Source of the DNA: an uncultured Oscillatoriales cyanobacterium
GTDB taxonomy: Bacteria > Cyanobacteriota > Cyanobacteriia > Cyanobacteriales > Microcoleaceae
Assembly: GCA_903893625.1 (NCBI GenBank)
Contig: CAITND010000052.1
Location: 1-64,000 of the forward strand
DNA length: 64,000 bases
Direction: 5' to 3'
A program made the position numbers and the translations under genes. Below the pieces are notes generated by a model. That model saw only the letters and a list, made by a program, of their open reading frames with translations. It ran no database searches and was not told where the DNA came from. Shown piece by piece: positions 28,261 to 36,011 of the stretch. How positions within the stretch are numbered: position 1 is the stretch's first letter; each line of letters starts with the position of its first letter.

Positions 28261-28410
28261 ATTTGTAGGGGCGGGTTCCGTAGGGTTCTTAACATCCTAC
28301 GGTTAATCTTTGTAAACCCGCCCTCTTTCTTCAAGGATTAAATAAAAGGGCGGGTTTATATAGTTTAAGGGTGGGATTTTAATATTTTTGCAGAACCCGC
28401 CCCTACAAAT
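28261..28410. mobile_element. MITE-like element with perfect 18-bp terminal inverted repeats
   Basis: A 150-bp element. The ends are ATTTGTAGGGGCGGGTTC at 28261-28278 and its exact reverse complement at 28393-28410. A TTA lies immediately outside each end and could be a target duplication. Inside, AAACCCGCCCT (28314) pairs with AGGGCGGGTTT (28347), so the whole can fold. It contains no gene. It fits a miniature inverted-repeat element mobilised by an unlinked transposase. Confidence 0.85.
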
Positions 28411-28449
28411 TTAGGGAAAAATATTAGGGAAAATGTGAACAATCTTTTT

Positions 28450-29004
28450 CTAAACAACTAATAACCTCTGAACAGAAACCGCCACATCAGGAAAAGCCAG
28501 AGGGTAAATGTCTCCTTGGGTTAAAATCTCTTGAGATTGATACTCACCCTGTTGAGGACTTATGAATACAATTAACGTTTGATTTCGCAAATTCACAACC
28601 CAATATTCTCGAATATTTTCTGTTGCGTAGACCTGGCTTTTTTGCTCTAAATCTTTTGTTAAACTGGAATTAGAAAACTCAATCAACCAAAAAATATTAT
28701 TGGGATAGGGATGATGTTCTAAATAAACACTTCCCAAGGGTTCAACAATAGCAAGATCGGGTTCGGGTTCAGAACTAGATTTAAATAACGTAATCGGTTT
28801 TCCTTCCCGAACTTTTGCCCGATTTTCTAATAAATTTCTTAAATAATCTGCTGTAGCATCACTAAAATAAGCGTGGGTAATTCCTTCGGGAGACATTTTA
28901 ATAATTTGACCATTCAATAATTCAACAGATCGATCATCCAGAATTCCAGCATCAATCATGCGATGATAGTCTTCTATTGTCCATTGTAAAAGGGCGATTG
29001 TCAT
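28450..29004 (-). CDS. Uma2-family (DUF820) putative endonuclease
   Basis: A 184-aa member of the abundant cyanobacterial Uma2 family with a PD-(D/E)XK-type fold. The marks are YHRMIDAGILDDRSVELLNGQIIKMSPEG, then SSEPEPDLAIVEP (Asp) and WLIEFSNSSLTKDLEQKSQVYA (Glu, and Lys one turn later), with REYWVVNL near the end. Cyanobacterial genomes hold dozens of these. The role is unknown and may relate to mobile DNA. It probably forms its own transcript. Confidence 0.9.
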   Translation of the reverse strand: MTIALLQWTIEDYHRMIDAGILDDRSVELLNGQIIKMSPEGITHAYFSDATADYLRNLLENRAKVREGKPITLFKSSSEPEPDLAIVEPLGSVYLEHHPYPNNIFWLIEFSNSSLTKDLEQKSQVYATENIREYWVVNLRNQTLIVFISPQQGEYQSQEILTQGDIYPLAFPDVAVSVQRLLVV

Positions 29005-29100
29005 TGATGTTGCCTTTCGGTGAATTAATGGATATATTTATTTTATCAATAAAAACGAATTGTGTTAGGGTAGAATTAGAATCATAGGAGATTAACAATA

Positions 29101-29211
29101 ATGGAAAATATAGGGTTATTGGATGCGATTATGGGGGGAATTGCGATCGCTATTTTAATTGGGGGGTTAGTGATGTTATTTAAAGGCATTTCATCCATGC
29201 CCAAAAATTAA
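29101..29211 (+). CDS. 36-aa membrane peptide coupled to glyQ
   Basis: A small gene encoding [18 protein letters not shown], then [18 protein letters not shown]. It has one hydrophobic helix and a positive C-terminal end. A TAGGAG lies 10 bp before its ATG, and the stop overlaps the glyQ start (TAATG), so translation of the two is coupled. It is not one of the known photosystem or cytochrome b6f small subunits that I could recognise. The evidence is start context and coupling. It could act as a leader peptide or as an independent membrane protein. Confidence 0.65.
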   Translation: MENIGLLDAIMGGIAIAILIGGLVMLFKGISSMPKN

Positions 29212-30143
29212 TGGTAAAATTGATTAATGTAAAAACAATTAGAGAAGCATTGCCTCCCGTGAATTTTCAATCAATTATTGCCACACTGAATCAGTTTTGG
29301 AGCGATCGCGGCTGTTTGATTGCCCAATCCTATGATACCGAAAAAGGGGCGGGAACGATGAACCCCCATACCTTTTTACGAGCAATTGGCCCTGAACCTT
29401 GGTCTGTCGCCTATGTAGAACCCTGTCGTCGTCCCACCGATGGCCGTTATGGAGAAAACCCGAACCGTTTTCAACATTATTATCAATATCAAGTGTTAAT
29501 TAAACCCTCTCCTAATAATATTCAAGAGGTTTATTTAGACTCGTTGAGATTATTAGGAATTCACCCCGAAGATCATGATATTCGCTTTGTGGAAGATAAC
29601 TGGGAATCTCCGACTTTAGGCGCTTGGGGTGTGGGTTGGGAAGTCTGGTTAGATGGGATGGAAATTACTCAATTTACCTATTTTCAACAATGCGGAAGTA
29701 TTGATTGTCGTCCCGTTTCGATTGAGATTACTTATGGCTTAGAACGTCTAGCCATGTATCTGCAAAATGTGGATGCAATGACCAAAATTTCATGGACTGA
29801 TAGCATTAATTATGGGGATGTTCACTTACAGGGAGAAATAGAACAATGTACCTATAATTTTGAAGCTTCTAACCCAGAATTTTTGTTTACTTTGTTTGGA
29901 TTATATGAACAAGAAGCGGAACAATTAATCGAAAAAGGATTAGTTTTACCGAGTTTAGATTATGTTCTCAAATGTTCCCATAGTTTCAATTTATTGGATG
30001 CTAGAGGAGTAATTGCGGTTACAGAACGCACTCGTTATATTGGTCGAATTCGCAATTTAGCCAGACGAGTCGCCCAACGCTATTTAGAACAGCGAGAACT
30101 CTTAGGTTTCCCCTTACAAAAAACCTCCCTAGTCCCTCAATAA
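29211..30143 (+). CDS. glyQ: Glycyl-tRNA synthetase alpha subunit
   Basis: A 310-aa class II aminoacyl-tRNA synthetase subunit that forms a complex with the beta subunit (glyS, not in this window). Hallmarks include [41 protein letters not shown] (motif region), [26 protein letters not shown] (motif 2) and [14 protein letters not shown] (motif 3). The length is normal. It is translationally coupled to the 36-aa upstream peptide. Confidence 0.97.
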   Translation: MVKLINVKTIREALPPVNFQSIIATLNQFWSDRGCLIAQSYDTEKGAGTMNPHTFLRAIGPEPWSVAYVEPCRRPTDGRYGENPNRFQHYYQYQVLIKPSPNNIQEVYLDSLRLLGIHPEDHDIRFVEDNWESPTLGAWGVGWEVWLDGMEITQFTYFQQCGSIDCRPVSIEITYGLERLAMYLQNVDAMTKISWTDSINYGDVHLQGEIEQCTYNFEASNPEFLFTLFGLYEQEAEQLIEKGLVLPSLDYVLKCSHSFNLLDARGVIAVTERTRYIGRIRNLARRVAQRYLEQRELLGFPLQKTSLVPQ

Positions 30144-30162
30144 ATTAGTAGGTTTCTCTTGT

Positions 30163-30295
30163 AGTGCGAGCGTTCTCGCTCGCTGGAATAATTAATTTTA
30201 AAATAGCATAATAATCTAAAAGCTAGAATAATTAATTTTAAAATATATATAGCAATCCTCAAAGCGTAAAATTAGCGAGCGAGGACGCTCGCACT
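30163..30295. mobile_element. MITE-like element with 22-bp terminal inverted repeats
   Basis: A 133-bp element. The left end (30163-30184) starts AGTGCGAGCGTTCTCGC. The right end (30274-30295) is its reverse complement with one mismatch over 22 bp. Inside, an AATAATTAATTTTAAAATA unit occurs twice in direct orientation. It lies between the glyQ and dnaX stop codons, with its right end only 5 bp from the dnaX stop, so it may also act as a convergent terminator. Confidence 0.85.
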
Positions 30296-30300
30296 CCTGT

Positions 30301-33300
30301 TTAAAATTCCAAATCATCATCATTTTCTATAAAATTTTCATCTTGATTAATTTCCAAAGGATAGGTTGTTGTTTCTACAGGTTTTTTCTCTTCAAAAATA
30401 GCTGTTTGAGAGGTTTGTTTTTCTTCTAATTTAATCATTTTTCCTTTAAAAAATTCAACTAATTTTTGAGAAGCAATCTCAACCTCTTTAGCATCAGCTT
30501 CTTCAGGAGTTAATTCAACAGTTTCTTTAACTTTTCTTGTTGTTTCAAGAAGTTGAAATGAATTATTTTTAACCTCTTCTATTTTATTGAATTTTGGAAT
30601 ATCCTGAGATTGAGAATCAGAAATTTGTTGTTGTTCTTGAGTATTAATAACAGGAGATTGTGAAACTTCTGGGGAAGAAACCCTAGAATTCTCAACAGGA
30701 GTATAAGATGGAGATGGAGATGGGGGAGTGACTTCTTGAACTCGATAGGAAGATGTTCCGCCTCCAGTATCAAAATTAATTTTAACAGGATGACCAAAAA
30801 CTTGTTGAAATGCTTTTTCTAAACTGGATAATTTTGGTTTGGTTACCATTTTTAGTAGGGGTTCAGATTTCATTTTAATATATGCAACTTCCGAATTAAA
30901 CTGGATTAAACGCCCGTTTTGTCGAAAGAAAGCTTGTGTTCCTGGGAGTTCAATACAAGCTAATACTTGTTGCCAAATTTGATCTAAATTAGTATCATTG
31001 ACAATAGGAGGTTCTGCGGGAGTTGTGGGAATTTTTGCTTTAACTTGCGGTTGAGGTTCAGGGGTAGAATTAGGTTGAGAAACAGGAAGATTAACCGGGT
31101 TTTGAGGAGGATATGAAGGTTCTGAACGTTGAACAAATGGGACGGTTTCGGGTTGGGTTTGAACGGTTCTTTGAGACGTTTGAACAACAGAAACCGCTTG
31201 AGTGACAACAGATTTTTGTAACGCTGCGGGAAGTAAACCTAATAAGATAATTTCCAACCATAAACGCGGTTGAGTTGTATTTTTAATTTGAACTTCACTT
31301 TCTCGTAAATGTTTTTGACCTGCTAATATAATATTACTATCCCAATGTTGAGAAAATTGACGCAGTTGTTCCCAAGTTGGTTGAGTTAAAGCCACTAAAT
31401 CAGAACGATCAGGTGCAGTTTTAGCGATTAACAAATCTCGATAAAATCCGGCTAAATTTTGCAGTACAATTAAAGGCTCCCGTCCTCGGTTAAGCAGATT
31501 ACGAATACAATCTAAAATAATAGCGGTATTGCCTGAATCAATCGCTTCTAACAAACTGATTAAATCTCGTTCAGGAACTGCCCCCACTAAATCCCAAACT
31601 TTTTCAACCGTAATTTCACCGGATAATAAACTGAGTTGATCCAGTAGACTTTCCGCATCCCTTAACCCACCTTGGGCTATTTGAGCTACCATAAAAACAG
31701 CATCATCAGCAATATTAATATTTTCTTCTTGGGCAATATATTGTAAATGTTTAACCATTGAATCTAAGGGAATTCGCCGAAAATCAAACCGTTGACACCG
31801 GGAAATAATAGTAGCTAAAACCCGTTGTGGATCGGTTGTTGCTAATACAAATACAACTCGATTTGGAGGTTCTTCTAAGGTTTTTAAGAGGGCATTAAAC
31901 GCGGCCGTACTTAACATATGACAGTTATGAACTAAAAGTCCATTTGCGACAAAGTTATGATGATCTTCTACTTCAATATCATAAACTTTAGCGATGCCTT
32001 CGGCTTGAACATATACGACTGTTTCTAAACTTGTATTCCATTGATGGTATTGAATACTGTTCAAAGTCTGACAGCCATTTTCTTGTGACTTCAGCACCCA
32101 AGGCAATCCGGTAGTAGAGTTGACCTGACTTTGCTTTTGTATAGGATTGTACTGTGGCTGGATATCCTTTTGCGGTGAGCCAATTGGCAATGATTTGATT
32201 TTCTTCACCGGAGTATCCTTCAGTACAAAAGTTAATTCTAGGGCTTCCTTTTGGGCTAAGGATAAGTGTTCCATCATCCATGTACCACCAGGCAAGTCCT
32301 TCTGAATTAATCCGGTTAAGCCAGTCGATAGAAACGATTTTTTTGTTGTCGTTTGGTTTAACAACATTAAAGACTTCTTGGAGTTGGGGATGACAAGCGG
32401 TATGACAACAAACGGATAGGTTTCCATACCCTTTATTGGGGGTAATTCGTAATTTAGGTCGTAAGTCTGACAATTGAGAGGCTTTGTATTCCATCCATTC
32501 TTTTTGCTTGTCTCCATGTGTCCAAGCCAATCTGGGAAATCGGCTATTTTTGTTAGGATAGGTGATGGAACCATCTCCGAGTAAAGTTCCATAGATAAGC
32601 CCAAGTTGATCGATTGACAAAACTGCGGACTTAGCCAAAAAATTTTCGGTTCTTTTATCCCAGATTCCGTGTCCTTTTCTGTAAGGATGTTTTTCCCAGT
32701 GATTTTGAATACTTTGAAGTCCTCTACCTTTTTGTTGAAGAAATTGGGGAACATCCAGTTTTTCTCCACACCCACAGGCACAGAAAGGTTGAATAACTTC
32801 TGCTTGTTCCATGATGACATCCAAGTTATAGGATTTTTTGCCATAGGCATTTCCATAAAATTGATGTCCTCTGGAAAATCTTCGGATTTTGCCATCTGTT
32901 CCCCATTTGTAAATGAAGGTTCCACACCCACATTCACAGGGGATAATATCTTCATTCCTTCTCTGACGTTTTTGGCTTCTATCCATCCTGTTTCTGTTCT
33001 TAATAAATGATTACCTGTACATCTAATTTCGTAATTGTTTGTTTTAATAACAAGGGTGGCACGTTCTCCTTGATTCAACCATCGCAAAACTTTTTTATAT
33101 TCCCAAATTCCTCTGTTTTCGTTATAACTTAAAACTTGTTTTCCTTTCAATCTGGGATTATCAATTCGGATGAGTCCTTCACGGGTTTGAACTAAACTAT
33201 CTCCGGTTAAACATTCATCTATAACATATACTTTATACCGACATTGAACCGGGGCAAATTGTGCTCGCTCAATTAATTCTCTAATATTATCAACCCCGGT

Positions 33301-33600
33301 ATTACTAGCCGCGTCAATTTCAATTACATCTAAAGTTGATCCATTAGTAATTCCTTTACAAACCTCACAAACCCCGCAAGGTGTCGCCGTTGGGTTTTGA
33401 TTGGCCAAACAATTCAGAGATTTGGCTAAAATTCTGGCACTGGAGGTTTTTCCCGTTCCTCTTGGCCCGGTAAATAGGTAAGCCGGGGCGATACGTTGAG
33501 ACTCGATCGCATTCGTGAGGGTGGTTGCGATCGCCTCTTGTCCGACCAAATGGCCAAAGGTTTGAGGACGGTATTTGTGGTGTAGGGGTTCATAACTCAC
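30301..33600 (-). CDS. dnaX: DNA polymerase III tau/gamma subunit, interrupted by an intein
   Basis: A 1099-codon gene whose product should be spliced to a 669-aa clamp-loader subunit. The AAA+ part shows Walker A (GPRGTGKTSSARI, about residue 45) and a zinc site with four Cys (64, 75, 78, 81). Walker B VYVIDE is followed directly by the intein, and the host sequence resumes as CHMLSTAAFNALLKTLEEPP. A Pro/Gln/Thr-rich linker and a C-terminal cyanobacterial extension follow. The insertion site is the one known for the Synechocystis DnaX intein. In that position, failure to splice would destroy the ATPase. Start ATG at 33600. Confidence 0.97.
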   Translation of the reverse strand: MSYEPLHHKYRPQTFGHLVGQEAIATTLTNAIESQRIAPAYLFTGPRGTGKTSSARILAKSLNCLANQNPTATPCGVCEVCKGITNGSTLDVIEIDAASNTGVDNIRELIERAQFAPVQCRYKVYVIDECLTGDSLVQTREGLIRIDNPRLKGKQVLSYNENRGIWEYKKVLRWLNQGERATLVIKTNNYEIRCTGNHLLRTETGWIEAKNVREGMKILSPVNVGVEPSFTNGEQMAKSEDFPEDINFMEMPMAKNPITWMSSWNKQKLFNLSVPVGVEKNWMFPNFFNKKVEDFKVFKITGKNILTEKDTESGIKEPKIFWLSPQFCQSINLGLSMELYSEMVPSPILTKIADFPDWLGHMETSKKNGWNTKPLNCQTYDLNYELPPIKGMETYPFVVIPLVIPNSKKSLMLLNQTTTKKSFLSTGLTGLIQKDLPGGTWMMEHLSLAQKEALELTFVLKDTPVKKIKSLPIGSPQKDIQPQYNPIQKQSQVNSTTGLPWVLKSQENGCQTLNSIQYHQWNTSLETVVYVQAEGIAKVYDIEVEDHHNFVANGLLVHNCHMLSTAAFNALLKTLEEPPNRVVFVLATTDPQRVLATIISRCQRFDFRRIPLDSMVKHLQYIAQEENINIADDAVFMVAQIAQGGLRDAESLLDQLSLLSGEITVEKVWDLVGAVPERDLISLLEAIDSGNTAIILDCIRNLLNRGREPLIVLQNLAGFYRDLLIAKTAPDRSDLVALTQPTWEQLRQFSQHWDSNIILAGQKHLRESEVQIKNTTQPRLWLEIILLGLLPAALQKSVVTQAVSVVQTSQRTVQTQPETVPFVQRSEPSYPPQNPVNLPVSQPNSTPEPQPQVKAKIPTTPAEPPIVNDTNLDQIWQQVLACIELPGTQAFFRQNGRLIQFNSEVAYIKMKSEPLLKMVTKPKLSSLEKAFQQVFGHPVKINFDTGGGTSSYRVQEVTPPSPSPSYTPVENSRVSSPEVSQSPVINTQEQQQISDSQSQDIPKFNKIEEVKNNSFQLLETTRKVKETVELTPEEADAKEVEIASQKLVEFFKGKMIKLEEKQTSQTAIFEEKKPVETTTYPLEINQDENFIENDDDLEF
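31924..33213 (-). other. DnaX intein, 430 codons, splicing domain
   Basis: The intein occupies dnaX codons 130-559. Block A starts with Cys1 (CLTGDSLVQTREGLIRI). Block B has RCTGNHLLRTETGW with the T-x-x-H motif (His69). Block F is VYDIEVEDHHNFVANG and block G is LLVHN, ending His429-Asn430 before Cys+1 of the host. All residues needed for splicing are visible. In this frame the 320 residues between B and F show no endonuclease motif. That stretch is the shadow of a second gene encoded in another frame (31988-32986). From memory, the Synechocystis DnaX intein has the same length and site. Confidence 0.95.
31988..32986 (-). CDS. LAGLIDADG homing endonuclease nested out of frame inside the intein
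   Basis: A 332-aa protein read in the frame +2 relative to dnaX. LAGLIDADG motif 1 is QLGLIYGTLLGDGSI (Asp138). Motif 2 is LAWWYMDDGTLI (Asp237/238). Between them is the WTHGDKQKEWMEYK segment typical of the LAGLIDADG_2 (intron-type) family, not of the in-frame DOD endonucleases usual in inteins. The N-terminus has two CxCGCG...GH zinc-like modules (Cys17/19/21 with His41, and Cys69/71/73 with His106). The gene begins at intein residue about 76, just after block B's key residues, and stops at residue about 408, right before block F. The ATG at 32986 lacks a good Shine-Dalgarno site. A stop 30 bp upstream in this frame excludes a longer form. Confidence 0.93.
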   Translation of the reverse strand: MDRSQKRQRRNEDIIPCECGCGTFIYKWGTDGKIRRFSRGHQFYGNAYGKKSYNLDVIMEQAEVIQPFCACGCGEKLDVPQFLQQKGRGLQSIQNHWEKHPYRKGHGIWDKRTENFLAKSAVLSIDQLGLIYGTLLGDGSITYPNKNSRFPRLAWTHGDKQKEWMEYKASQLSDLRPKLRITPNKGYGNLSVCCHTACHPQLQEVFNVVKPNDNKKIVSIDWLNRINSEGLAWWYMDDGTLILSPKGSPRINFCTEGYSGEENQIIANWLTAKGYPATVQSYTKAKSGQLYYRIALGAEVTRKWLSDFEQYSIPSMEYKFRNSRICSSRRHR

Positions 33601-34113
33601 AACGCAATACCAAAATCAAGGGAACAGGAAACACTCTTAGCTAGAATAGCAGTAGAGTAGAAGAATAAACCGGGCTGGCACTGTGGCATAAAAACTTAAG
33701 CATGACCGTATTACAGAGAGAGAACTGTCAAGTCTCCTGTTGAGGATAGGATCAGTAAAATTCTAAAGATTGAACTAACCTGAACCGTTCACTGATTTTT
33801 TTCCAAATACTAGGCAATGGAATGGAATCTTTGATAACTTGGAATTAAATAGGGTCATCATGGCAAGATCAGGGGTTTATTTTTGTTTCTCTTAATAGCC
33901 TGATCGGAAATTTATCAAACCGAAAAGAATAGGGTTTTTCAATAACATTAAAGGAGAAAAAACACAAGCAATGGAAATAAATTTAATCAGATCGTTAAAA
34001 GACTACAGATGTACCGTCGTCCTACTGTTTTCAGTTTAACATATTCTGGTTCCCTTTAAACCGTTTTATCCAAAATTCTGAAAATTGAGTCTACAGTTTA
34101 GTCATTATAACGT
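33601..34113. other. Divergent intergenic region, 513 bp
   Basis: Upstream of dnaX (minus) and of the membrane protein at 34114 (plus). It should hold both promoters. A possible 22-codon frame at 33971 has GGAG 14 bp before its ATG, too far to count. No repeat or RNA fold stood out. Confidence 0.45.
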
Positions 34114-34977
34114 ATGTCTAATCAAATTATCCTCGTTCAGCCCTGGCTCGCAGCAACTCCTCCGAAACCCCATCCAGCTATAACTGCCAAACTGGGTAGT
34201 GATTTAATTTGGATGGTGGCTGCTGGTCTTTTGTTGGTTTTATTGTTGGGAAGTACAATTTTTTATCGATTTAAAATTCGCGCCCTTAACAAACAATTCA
34301 ATACGGAAGTTTTTAGAAATAAAGAGCTACAGAAAAAATATAAATTAGCGGTCGGTACTATTGCTAAAATGGAGAAAAATCCCGATTTAATTCACTCGCG
34401 GGAATTTAACTTAGATTATTTAAGAATGCGGATGGGGGAGGATATTTTCCACTATGCCATTATCGTTCAAATTAAGATGAAAGTTAAACAACAAATCTCC
34501 ATCGCCTTACGTCCAACTCAAGCCGCCATTGGAGAACAAAGCAATGCGGGAACAGCCCGTCAAGTGGATTCTATCTTTGATGTTGAATATGAAACAGGTA
34601 TTGCTGGAGACTCCAAAAAACGAGTGTTATTTCGGATTCAAGTTCGACTAATGAAATTACCCACTCAGTCCACATCAACCACAATTAATGAAATTATTGA
34701 TTGTTTGGAAACCTATTTAAGTCCCTCCGATGAACATGATAATTGGCAACCCACGATTCAAGGGCGCATTGTTCATATTGAATGGGATCAAAAAGCCAAA
34801 CCAACTCCTCTTTTAGTATTAGAACAATCTAATGAAGGAGTCAATGTTACCTTCCGCACAACTCGACCTGGGGGAATTAAATCATCACCCCATGAGACTC
34901 CCCATGAAGAAACAACCCAAGGTAAAACTCAAGGCAAAACTCAACGCAAAAAAAGCAGTAAATCAGAATCTACTTAA
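34114..34977 (+). CDS. Unrecognised membrane-anchored cyanobacterial protein
   Basis: A 287-aa protein with one hydrophobic helix (IWMVAAGLLLVLLLGSTIFYRF, about 37-58), so probably an inner-membrane anchor. A cytosolic alpha/beta region (residues about 75-255) begins KKYKLAVGTIAKMEKNPDLIHSREFNLDYLRMRMGEDIFHYAI, which is a conserved cyanobacterial pattern but without a function known to me. The tail is Lys/Thr/Gln-rich with GKTQ repeats and probably disordered. It stands alone, with its own promoter region. Confidence 0.7.
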   Translation: MSNQIILVQPWLAATPPKPHPAITAKLGSDLIWMVAAGLLLVLLLGSTIFYRFKIRALNKQFNTEVFRNKELQKKYKLAVGTIAKMEKNPDLIHSREFNLDYLRMRMGEDIFHYAIIVQIKMKVKQQISIALRPTQAAIGEQSNAGTARQVDSIFDVEYETGIAGDSKKRVLFRIQVRLMKLPTQSTSTTINEIIDCLETYLSPSDEHDNWQPTIQGRIVHIEWDQKAKPTPLLVLEQSNEGVNVTFRTTRPGGIKSSPHETPHEETTQGKTQGKTQRKKSSKSEST

Positions 34978-35117
34978 TTGAATTAAGAAAATAGCTTGTT
35001 AGTTTGGCAACTTGATGTCTGATAGTAGCAGGCTCACCCAGGCAGACTCCTCTTGACAAGACAATGCAACTGCATTACCATTGAAGAATATCTGACTAAA
35101 TTAACTTAAAAATGCTC

Positions 35118-35450
35118 ATGGCTACAAAATCAACTTTTCAAGTCGAATCGACTCTAACTGACCGATATCAGACTACAATTCCTAGTAATGTGCGAAAAGC
35201 TTTGGGCTTGAATAAGCACGATAAAATTCAATACACCATTCAACCAAACGGTCAAGTGATCCTATCTCGTGCTGAACAGCCAGAGAATGATCCGTTATTG
35301 GGACAATTTCTGAGTTTTATTGCTCAAGATATCACAAATAATCCTCAACATATTCAAGCAATTAGTTCTGATTACTTCCACCGTGTTAATTCCTTGGTTG
35401 CTGATATTGAGTTCGATATTAATGCACCTCTATCTGATCAGGATGAATAA
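35118..35450 (+). CDS. prlF: PrlF-type antitoxin (AbrB fold)
   Basis: A 110-aa antitoxin and DNA-binding protein. The swapped-hairpin AbrB segment is STLTDRYQTTIPSNVRKALGLNKHDKIQYTIQPNGQVILSRA. The C-terminal part (DPLLGQFLSFIAQDITNNPQHI) matches PrlF/SohA proteins, which bind YhaV toxins. I chose MATKSTF at 35118 (an in-frame ATG lies two codons upstream). The toxin gene starts 3 bp after its stop. Autoregulation by the complex is usual for the family. Confidence 0.9.
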   Translation: MATKSTFQVESTLTDRYQTTIPSNVRKALGLNKHDKIQYTIQPNGQVILSRAEQPENDPLLGQFLSFIAQDITNNPQHIQAISSDYFHRVNSLVADIEFDINAPLSDQDE

Positions 35451-35452
35451 AT

Positions 35453-35974
35453 TTGTCTTCAAGTCAGCCACTAATCATCAATGGGTGGAAGATCTTCGCC
35501 CATTCACTTTTTATAGATCAATTTGAAGAACTTTTGACGCAAGTTGAACTTCTTCGTAAAAAAGATCCTGAAAATTATCGAAAAAAAAATACTACCAAAC
35601 GTTTAGCTGCCATAACTAAACTTGTGTTTGAAGTTATTCCTCAAGATCCTACAGGCAATGAGTATCGTCAAGGAACTACTCTAGGCGACGATTATAAACA
35701 CTGGTTTAGAGCTAAATTTTTTCAACAGTATCGACTGTTTTTTAGGTATCATCAAGAAAAAAAAATTATTGTATTCGCTTGGGTCAATGATCAAGACTCG
35801 AAGCGAGTTTATGGTAGTAAAACAGATGTTTACCGAGTCTTTAAAAAGATGCTTGAAAACGGTCATCCTCCTGATGATTGGGATATCCTCATTAAAGAGG
35901 CAAAAGCTGAATCTAGCCGATTAGAAAAAGTTGTCAACAGAGAAAATCAACTTTTACCAGATTCAAGCTCTTAA
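35453..35974 (+). CDS. yhaV: YhaV-family toxin
   Basis: A 173-aa RelE-like mRNA interferase. Family marks include NGWKIFAHSLFIDQFEELLTQVE, KKDPENYRKKNTTKRLAAITKL, RQGTTLGDDYKHWFRAKFFQQYRLFFRYH and AWVNDQDSKRVYGSKTDVYRVFKKMLENGHPPDDW. The start is a TTG immediately after the antitoxin stop. The pair forms a complete type II TA module. The length is standard. Confidence 0.92.
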   Translation: MSSSQPLIINGWKIFAHSLFIDQFEELLTQVELLRKKDPENYRKKNTTKRLAAITKLVFEVIPQDPTGNEYRQGTTLGDDYKHWFRAKFFQQYRLFFRYHQEKKIIVFAWVNDQDSKRVYGSKTDVYRVFKKMLENGHPPDDWDILIKEAKAESSRLEKVVNRENQLLPDSSS

Positions 35975-36011
35975 AGATATCTGGATTGATCTAATAACGG
36001 GCTTAATTTTT

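Noticed and set aside
29101-29211. PetN, PsaM or another known photosynthetic small subunit
   Set aside because: The 36-aa sequence does not match the conserved residues of these peptides.
32669-33010. 113-codon plus-strand frame inside the intein
   Set aside because: It is antisense to two overlapping real frames, lacks motifs and a ribosome site, and its openness follows from the composition of the other strands.
32986-33030. Programmed -1 frameshift from the intein into the endonuclease frame
   Set aside because: No X-XXY-YYZ heptamer is present in the window between the upstream stop in that frame and the ATG. An internal start is the simpler reading.
33971-34039. 22-codon frame upstream of the membrane protein gene
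   Set aside because: GGAG is 14 bp from the ATG, too far for a normal site. There is no overlap or coupling and no conserved look.
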